This document shows positions 8,347 through 14,875 of a DNA stretch of 14,875 bases, piece by piece. The DNA comes from Byssochlamys sp. IMV 00236. Lineage: Eukaryota; Ascomycota; Eurotiomycetes; Eurotiales; Thermoascaceae. Both the position numbers and the translations under genes were made by a program. Under the pieces are notes generated by a model. That model was not told the DNA's origin and ran no database searches. It worked only from the letters and a program-made list of their open reading frames with translations. Location: NCBI GenBank assembly GCA_001931875.2, contig MSJH02000709.1, positions 1-14,875 of the forward strand, read 5' to 3'. The number at the start of each line of letters is the position of its first letter. The stretch's first letter is position 1.

Positions 8347-10194
8347 ATGGCGGACCGCAATGGGGGCCTCGAGGCGGAGAAGATCGAAAAACCAAAGACG
8401 TCAAAGATTCCCTACTGGCGCACCGTCATCGACCAGGGCGTCGTGACCCAAGAAGTTATCGACTACCCATACAAAGGCTCAGGAACAGAAGATGACCCAT
8501 ACGCGGTCGAGTGGATTCCAAACGACCCTCGCAACCCGATGCAATACGGTGAGATCAAGAAATGGAGTATCACCATGTGTGTCGCCTTTGCAACACTGGC
8601 CGTGGCACTGGTCTCTTCCGCATATACGGGTGGTATCGACAAAATCATGGTTGAATTACACATCGGCCAGGAGGTTGCAACGCTGGGAGTGTCGCTGTTC
8701 GTCTTGGGATTCGCAATCGGTCCACTGATGTGGGCACCGATGAGTGAGCTCTTTGGGCGACAAGTCCTGTTCATCGGGACCTATGCTGGCCTGACTGCCT
8801 TCAATGCGGGCTGCGCAGGTGCCCAGAACGCTCAGACTCTGATCATTCTCCGGTTCTTTGCTGGTGCCTTTGGGTCCTCCCCCTTGACCAATGCCGGTGG
8901 TGTGATTGCTGATATGTTCCCCGCCGCGCAGAGAGGTCTGGCCATGAGTGTCTTTGCTGCTGCGCCCTTTCTAGGCCCGGTGCTAGGTCCGATCATTGGT
9001 GGATTCCTCGGAATGAATGCTGGCTGGCGATGGGTGGAAGGCTTTTTGGCCGCCTTCTCTGGCACCCTGTGGATCGTGGGATCTCTGCTGCTCCCCGAAA
9101 CCTATGCGCCAGTGCTTCTCCGTCGTCGGGCTGAGAGACTCTCCAAGATCACGGGGAAGGTGTACAGAAGCAAACTCGACATCGAACGGGGCAAGGTCAC
9201 GCTGGGAAGTGCCTTCAAGACATCGCTTTCCCGTCCTTGGATCCTACTCTTCCGGGAGCCCATCGTGTTCCTGCTTTCGGTCTACATGGCTATTATCTAC
9301 GGCACTTTGTATATGCTGTTCGCCGCATACCCTATCGTCTACCAACGGGGTCGTGGCTGGAACCCTGGAGTAGGTAGCTTGCCCTTCCTGGGTATCATGG
9401 TCGGTATGCTTGCGGCTGTCATCTACACCATCCCTGATAACAAGCGCTACATCCGGACCCAAGAACAGCACGGCGGATTCGCACCTCCCGAAGCACGCCT
9501 GGTACCCTGCTTGCTGGCATCTATTGCAGTCCCCGTTGGACTCTTTTGGTTCGCCTGGACCAATTACCCTTCCATTCACTGGATGGCGAGTATTGCAGCC
9601 GGTGTTCCATTCGGATTTGGAATGGTTCTAGTCTTCCTCAGCATCATGAATTACCTGATCGATGCATATACAATCTTCGCCGCGTCTGTCTTGGCAGCCA
9701 ACTCAGTTCTGCGGTCTTGTTTCGGTGCCGCCTTCCCCTTGTTCACCACCTACATGTACAACAACCTGGGAATCCACTGGGCATCTTCGATCCCCGCGTT
9801 CCTGGCAGTGGCCTGTATTCCCTTCCCCTTCCTCTTCTATAAATACGGCCCTGCCATTCGTACCCGGTGCAAGTTCGCTGCCCAGTCCGAAGAGTTCTTG
9901 CGGAAGCTGCAGCAACAGGGCGAGCCGGAAGAAGAGGCCGAGGAAGAAATCAAGGAGGCGGAGGCTTTCGATCGCACCGAGGCCTCTCCTCCACACTCAC
10001 CGGTTTCCAGCGACAGCGAGTCTGCTGTCGAGGAACTTCCTTCTGTGCGTCACGAGCGGAGCATGGCCTCCATGCGCAGCGGCTCTCTGCGCCGTTCACA
10101 GACTGGCAGTAGCGTTGGTCGTACGAGGAGTCTCTATGAGGGCAACCCATACGATATCGACCGTGTCAACACGCGGGAATCCTTCAAGCGTTGA
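8347..10194 (+). CDS. MFS multidrug/polyamine transporter (DHA1, Tpo/Flu1-like)
   Basis: A single 615-codon open frame has no intron. The start has a strong Kozak context (GCCGCCATGG). It encodes a 12-helix major facilitator, expected to be a proton antiporter in the plasma membrane exporting drugs or polyamines. Visible hallmarks are the pre-TM1 motif WIPNDPRNP followed by KKW (residues 56-73), motif A between TM2 and TM3 (GPLMWAPMSELFGRQ, 125-139), motif C in TM5 (GPVLGPIIGG, 210-219), WRWVEG (227-232) and LPETYAPVLLRRRA (249-262), typical of Tpo1/Flu1-type proteins. Six helices lie before the central loop (about 255-300) and six after, ending near residue 500. The final 115 residues form a charged tail: an acidic coiled segment (514-540), then Ser/Arg-rich repeats (550-600). 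Substrate cannot be told from sequence. A TCCGCGGA site lies upstream. The family call is firm; the exact orthologue is not. Confidence 0.95.
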   Translation: MADRNGGLEAEKIEKPKTSKIPYWRTVIDQGVVTQEVIDYPYKGSGTEDDPYAVEWIPNDPRNPMQYGEIKKWSITMCVAFATLAVALVSSAYTGGIDKIMVELHIGQEVATLGVSLFVLGFAIGPLMWAPMSELFGRQVLFIGTYAGLTAFNAGCAGAQNAQTLIILRFFAGAFGSSPLTNAGGVIADMFPAAQRGLAMSVFAAAPFLGPVLGPIIGGFLGMNAGWRWVEGFLAAFSGTLWIVGSLLLPETYAPVLLRRRAERLSKITGKVYRSKLDIERGKVTLGSAFKTSLSRPWILLFREPIVFLLSVYMAIIYGTLYMLFAAYPIVYQRGRGWNPGVGSLPFLGIMVGMLAAVIYTIPDNKRYIRTQEQHGGFAPPEARLVPCLLASIAVPVGLFWFAWTNYPSIHWMASIAAGVPFGFGMVLVFLSIMNYLIDAYTIFAASVLAANSVLRSCFGAAFPLFTTYMYNNLGIHWASSIPAFLAVACIPFPFLFYKYGPAIRTRCKFAAQSEEFLRKLQQQGEPEEEAEEEIKEAEAFDRTEASPPHSPVSSDSESAVEELPSVRHERSMASMRSGSLRRSQTGSSVGRTRSLYEGNPYDIDRVNTRESFKR

Positions 10195-11139
10195 TCATGT
10201 TGTGGCCAACGTCTCTTATCATCCGACCATCGACTGATATGCAACACCGCATTACCATACTAATAAACGACGCTTCCAATCTGGCGTTGACACCTTGTTT
10301 ACATATTAGACCTCGACCTCTTGTGCTTCGCGGGCGTTGATGTTTTCTGCGAGATGCGAGAACAAAAAAGTGTTTCCTCTTCCATCTGTCTATTGCATGA
10401 ATATTCGACGTTCCCCGGCGTACCGTTGGTCTTATACCCGGAAAGAGCTTTGCTGATATGCTATGTTCATACATTGTTACGTGTACATGTGTTTGGGTTG
10501 CATGCAATTATGGCTGCATATTGATATTGATCTAATGATGTTTTCTGCATGTATTTGCATATGGACATGTACATAGCTAATGAGCGTAATAACTTATTAT
10601 TATTATTATTATCGTCATCATCACCATCATTGTCATTACTATTTTATAGATCTGCTCTTTCCTGTAATAGTATGCAATGCATTCATTATTAGCCTAAAAG
10701 TGACAGATATCGTCCTGACTAAGCAACCTTGACGGAAAATCGGCAAAGTTCGCGGCAGAATAGTTATCCGATCAATTAAGTTATGGCATTATTATCACCA
10801 GACAAACTCACGTTCTTTCAACCTGCTTTTGCTTTGCTGTAATACAGGAAGACCACTCTCCCCTCCTTTCCCTTCCAACAGTTCATTCATTCTTTTTTTT
10901 TTTCCATTGCGAATAGACCATCTTATTAGATTTCGTTGTTTGTATAGACCTCGACTTTCCCGCGCGATTCGTTAGTTAAGTATCGGCCATATCGACCCAA
11001 GCCGATTTCGGGAGAACAAAGAAGAATTGGACAAAAAGTATACGCCCGAAACTACCACGCAGGAACTGGATTCGATATATCAGAAGAGCAATCAATTGGC
11101 GCTCCAATCGATTCCCGAAAACAAAACATCATCAAAGAA
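10195..11139. other. intergenic between MFS and Mpv17-like genes
   Basis: The left side is the transporter 3' region, with an AATAAA at 10262-10267, 68 nt past the stop. The middle is AT-rich with a TTA repeat (10594-10612) and an ATC-type repeat (10611-10635). The right side holds a pyrimidine tract with a T-run (about 10856-10905) and then an ATG-free leader up to 11139, suggesting the promoter and 5' untranslated region of the next gene. No gene is seen. Confidence 0.6.
10262..10267 (+). terminator. AATAAA polyadenylation signal of the MFS gene
   Basis: AATAAA occurs 68 nt after the transporter stop codon, within AT-rich sequence. It is a plausible cleavage/polyadenylation signal; fungal signals are degenerate, so this is tentative. 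Confidence 0.4.
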
Positions 11140-12241
11140 ATGAAAATCACCACGCGGGGCGTATGCTCGGTCCGACGGCCCACCATCTCTTCCAGATATC
11201 GCGTACAAAGGAAGACGCAACAGCGACGATATAAAGCCAGCAGCGCTCCCGAGAACGGGTCTGGGTCATCATCTTCGGAGGAAGCAGTGAAAAGCCATGG
11301 CACTGCGAAAGCAGACGCAACAGCGTCCCCGGCGGGACCGGTAGCGTCATCTGCGGGAGCGTCTCCTGCGCCGTTGGCGACGCAGCCTGCTCGTCGGTCG
11401 TTCGGTCAGATGGTGCGAGCGAGTGCGCTGGGGAGGTTGGGCGATGCGTATAGTAGAGCGCAGCAGAGGAGGCCCTATGTGACGCAGCTGTGCAGTTCGT
11501 TGGTGGTGTATCTCATTGGAGATCTGAGTGCGCAGTTCATGTTTCCGTCGGATGATAAGAAGGGTGGTGTGAAGGAGGAGACGAAGAGCGATGCTGGTGT
11601 AAGTGATGAGGAGCAGAAGGCGGAGGGAGGAAGTGGAGGAGGGTATGATCCTTTGAGAACACTGAGGCATTTGACTGTGGGTGCCATCTCGAGTATACCG
11701 AGTTATAAATGGTGAGTTTCTTGGATTGAGAGGGATATGCGCAGCGGTTATTCTCCGGATAGGCGCTTGGGTGTACGATGCTAATGATTGATTGTTCTTG
11801 GGATGTATCAGGTTCATGTTCCTCCACCACAACTTCAACTACGCTTCCAAATTCCTTTCTATCACCACCAAAGTCGCCGTGCAGCAGGCCTGCTTTACCC
11901 CCGTCTTCAATACCTACTTCTTCAGTATGCAATCTCTCCTGGCTGGTGCTTCCCTGGATGAGACCTGGGAGCGACTGAAGAAGGCCGTGCCCACAAGTAT
12001 CAAGAACAGCGTCAAGTTATGGCCGGCCGTCACGGCGTTCAGTTTCATGTACATTCCGCCGCACTTCCGCAGCGTATTCGGAGGCACGATTGCCGTGGGC
12101 TGGCAGACGTATCTCAGCTGGCTGAACCAGAAGGCTGCACGAGAAGTTGAGGCTGCAGAGGCTGCCGATAGGATACATGCACAGACTGGCGGCTTGACTT
12201 CTGCTGAGATTTCCCCTTCTCAGGTAGCATTGAAGACGTGA
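11140..12241 (+). CDS. Mpv17/PMP22-family membrane protein (one intron)
   Basis: The exons are 11140-11711 and 11812-12241. They join to 1002 nt, or 333 aa. The intron (11712-11811, 100 nt) has donor GTGAGT, a CTAAT branch point near 11781 and acceptor TATCAG, and it splits the Trp codon at residue 191. The Mpv17/PMP22 signature is clear: YKWFMFLHHNF (189-199), VAVQQACFTPVF (212-223), KLWPAVTAFSFMYIPP (259-274) and VGWQTYLSWLN (286-296). About four hydrophobic segments lie near 115-136, 176-195, 213-236 and 260-293. The first 35 residues are rich in Arg, Ser and Thr with no acid, resembling a mitochondrial presequence, and are followed by an Ala/Ser/Pro-rich linker to about 85. A hydrophilic insert (137-168) separates the first two membrane segments. 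Yeast Sym1 is mitochondrial, whereas the YOR292C-type paralogue is vacuolar; this longer protein could belong to either group. The molecular role in the family (possibly a channel) is unsettled. Confidence 0.92.
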
Positions 12242-12784
12242 TGGAGTGCGCGCCTTTGGAGGAAACTCGCTGAATTTTGAGGATTGTGCGCTGTTATAGA
12301 TTTGATACATAGACAGGTTGGCGTTTTGGCGCTCCTATGCAAGGCTGGGCCTTGCAGGGCAGCTTGCTTTTGAATTGTATATAGATAGAGTTATTTGTAT
12401 CCTTTTATAACTATTGCAATTGATCTGGGATCTACGGATCTACTAGGTTCCATCTTATGCAACGAATCTGATGCGCCCGCGCTTCAAGGATGCAAATACC
12501 TATTATTATTGTGGTCCATCGTCAAGAACAGTGCGCGATAATAGGTACTTACTTTTACATATCGACGATATCTTATCGGCAACGAGATCGGATTACCGAT
12601 CTAAACATACATGAAAAAAGAAAATTGGCAAGGCTATTATTATTATTAAACGCGCTCCCGTCGCGGGATGACGCTATTGGTAAATCAATCAATTCCGCAG
12701 AAAACAGAGATGATTGCAAATCATCTCCATCTCTTCCCCCGCATCCCCATGAATTAATCCTGAATCCCTGCATATTCGCAGGCC
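12242..12784. other. intergenic between Mpv17-like gene and EXO5
   Basis: It holds the 3' end of the Mpv17-like gene and the promoter and leader of the next gene. Short TTA/ATT repeats lie at about 12499-12510 and 12634-12648. Several ATG triplets (12490, 12611, 12669, 12708, 12749) precede the EXO5 start. If transcription begins far enough upstream they would act as upstream starts. No further gene is seen. Confidence 0.5.
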
Positions 12785-14793
12785 ATGACCTGTCGATCTC
12801 CTCAGATATCCTCACCAGGGACCGGGTTCGATGAGAGCGGTGGCAGCGACTACGGATCCGACTTCACTCCGGATGAAGAGGAGTTGTTGAACGAGCTGCT
12901 CGCGAAGGCGGCCGCCACTCACCAACGCGCCGCCACCGCGAGCCAGGACCATTTCCATATTCCCGCGACCACGACAGCGACAGCGGTGGAGGTAGAAGAA
13001 GAAGAAGAAGAAGTGTCTAGGCAGGATTTGCAGTCTCTTCAGCCAAATCTTGTCATAGGGGATATTGAAGATTATGAGGATCCACGGACTGCTCGCGTGC
13101 CCAAGGTCCTGGGCAGGGAGAAATGGAGTCCGAGGAAGACACAGCAGGTTTTTTGGCCGTGGAGGCCTGCTTCAAGTCAGGACAGGAGCAACGTTGGCTC
13201 CGCGCGTGGTATGTTTGCTTGCTTGCTTGCTCTTCGTCCCCCGCTCTCTGCTAAGGGAGTCTGTCCTGTCTTGAGGGAAGCGCTGACGGTCTGACTATCA
13301 AGCGTCTAGTTGAACATCCGGATTCGATCGAAGGTCGCGAGCGAGAACGCGAGAGGGACCGGGCGCGTGAGCTGAATTGGATCCAGCGTGAAAATACACC
13401 AGGAAGCGTAGAGCAGTCGGACGTGCAGTCGCCGCTCGATCGCTTCAGACGGCCTCCGAACAAGGCGTTCTCGGTGACGGACCTCGTCTCGCCGGCTTGG
13501 TGCGAGCTGCAGTACTGGTACATATTGACGAAGCATGGGCGGAAGAGGAGGACAGCTGCGATGAAGCAGGGGAGTGCGGTTCATAAAGTCCTGGAAGATG
13601 AAGTCCATACGATGGTTCCCGTGGAGATTACGACGAAGGAGGATGCATGGGCGTTGAGGATATGGAATGTCATCCAGGGTCTGCGGACTCTTCGAGATTA
13701 TGGAATGACAAGAGAGCTGGAGATATGGGGCTTGATTGACGGCGAAATCGTCAACGGGGTCATCGATCAGCTGTCATACGAGTGTCCGGATCCCGAGTTG
13801 GAGGCTTCGAGCGAGGCTTACTACGCGGATGCGCAGGCTGCCAGGGCTGTCCTGCCGGAGTATCAGATGTCCATTACGGATTATTTACTGTCTCCATCAC
13901 AGGGAGGGAAGAAGCTGTCTGATCTCGCGTGGGCTGAACCGCAAAAGGCTTCCAGAGACGTATTCGATCCTCCACCTCCGGAGGTTTTCAATGTACCCAG
14001 GATCTACATGACTGATATCAAGACTCGGGGAACGCGGTCTATCCCTACTGTCTCCAGCTCATCGTTTCGACCCACGCAGCTCCAGCTGCAGTTCTACTAC
14101 CATCTGCTCAATCGTCTGATAACGAGCGACGACGTCACGATGGAACTGCTTGCTTCTCGCTACGGTCTGGATCCGGACCGCGCATTTTCCGACGCATTCG
14201 TCGCCGAGGTTGGCGGACTGAACGATCAGTTCTTCGAGGCTCCGTCTTCCTTAGATTCAGATCCAGATTATATCCCATCGGAGAAGAGACGTGAGCCTTC
14301 ATCATCACCAACAACCGCACTGTCAGCAAGTCAAGATTCAACTAGCATTCTCCTTTCCCACAACAACCTGAATTCTCTCTGGAGTCTGATGAAGACCCAA
14401 CTTCGCCACACCTTCATACCCTCTGAAGACTCCATAGTCTCTCCTTCTATACCCGCCCTCTCGCAACCCGACATCCTCGCCGCTTACCCCACCACTCTAT
14501 CCCCGCTATTGACAGCAAAATACCTCTCGTCCACCGTAACAGACGACGAGACATCTCCCAAAAACCTCGGCAGCCGATCATTCCTCTTCGACCCGTCTTC
14601 CCTGACTTCCTACATTTCGGAACAGATGGCCTGGTGGCGCGGCCGACGATCCCCGCGTGGCGTTGAGGTCATGGATGCGTGGAAATGCCGCATATGCGAA
14701 TTCAGAGACGAATGCACATGGCGCGAAGAGAAGGAACGCGCCTTTGCAGGCCGACGAAAGAGGAGAGGAAGCTCCGTTGGAGTGACGATATAA
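12785..14793 (+). CDS. exo5: exonuclease V (EXO5/DEM1 family), Fe-S single-strand DNA exonuclease (one intron)
   Basis: The exons are 12785-13208 and 13310-14793. They join to 1908 nt, or 635 aa. The intron (13209-13309, 101 nt) starts GTATGT, has a CTGAC branch point at 13291-13295 and ends GTCTAG, phase 1. EXO5 enzymes degrade single-stranded DNA in mitochondrial DNA maintenance (yeast) and nuclear repair (fission yeast, human). The PD-(D/E)XK (RecB-like) core is visible: GSAVHKVLEDE with His233, GVIDQL with Asp294, TDIKTR with Asp377 and Lys379, and QLQFYYHLL (402-406 region). Four cysteines for the 4Fe-4S cluster are present: Cys206 (PAWCELQYWY) and Cys601, Cys604 and Cys610 (CRICEFRDEC). 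The N terminus (SDYGSDFTPDEEELLNELL, 20-38) and the acidic run near residues 74-79 are poorly structured. A variable insert (about 440-490) lies late in the protein. No clear mitochondrial presequence is seen. The ATG choice is reasonable but unproven. Confidence 0.94.
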
Positions 14794-14875
14794 ACCTTAA
14801 CCCAACTCACCTTACAACATATAAATTGGGGGAGGTCTAAAAGGTCTGGCGTTTTATTAGATTGGGGCGGTCTTT
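14794..14875. other. 3' untranslated region of EXO5, window end
   Basis: Short AT-rich sequence follows the EXO5 stop codon and presumably holds its 3' untranslated region. No other feature is visible. Confidence 0.6.

Noticed and set aside
9662..10237. A 191-codon plus-strand frame inside the MFS gene
   Set aside because: Shadow of the transporter in another frame: proline/serine/arginine-rich and without its own start context.
11347..11932. Long minus-strand frames over the Mpv17-like gene
   Set aside because: They are antisense shadows of a well-supported spliced gene with family motifs.
13209..13302. EXO5 intron ending at the AG at 13301-13302
   Set aside because: It would put the second exon out of frame with an immediate stop. 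The AG at 13308-13309 keeps the frame and sits 14 nt after a CTGAC branch point.

Overview
The window looks like nuclear chromosomal DNA of a filamentous ascomycete, most likely an Aspergillus-like member of the Eurotiales. The grounds are short introns (58-101 nt) with GTAAGT or GTATGT donors and CTRAC/CTAAT branch points, a divergent intron-containing histone H4/H3 pair, pyrimidine-rich leaders and a strong Kozak context. No bacterial, plasmid, phage or CRISPR feature is visible.

Layout: (1) 1-1247 is mostly non-coding, with a possible terminal exon of an off-window gene at 107-223. (2) 1248-3013 holds histone H4 (minus) and histone H3 (plus), divergently transcribed from a shared 787-bp promoter with four CCAAT boxes and five copies of GATCAA. 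Both proteins are full length (103 and 136 aa) once two introns are removed from each. (3) 3014-8346 is a 5.3-kb stretch with no confident gene. It holds two weak candidates for small spliced or decaying genes (3644-4220, 5118-5451), two striking inverted repeats (3413-3463, 4841-4867), a weak 5S rRNA-like relic (6799-6838) and the promoter of the next gene. (4) 8347-10194 is an intronless DHA1-type MFS multidrug/polyamine transporter with a long serine/arginine-rich cytosolic tail. (5) 11140-12241 is an Mpv17/PMP22-family membrane protein with one intron. (6) 12785-14793 is an EXO5/DEM1-type Fe-S exonuclease with one intron.

The genes do not form a pathway. The histone pair is a co-regulated S-phase unit. 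The other three are housekeeping or stress genes on the same strand with separate promoters. The most informative new signals are the repeated GATCAA element in the histone promoter, the duplicated GTAAGT at the H3 exon 1/exon 2 junctions together with an in-frame skippable tail exon, and a perfect TCCGCGGA (yeast Pdr1/Pdr3-type) site upstream of the transporter. I did not find a convincing previously undescribed multi-gene system. The gene-poor region is the place where one could still hide, and its candidates are reported at low confidence.
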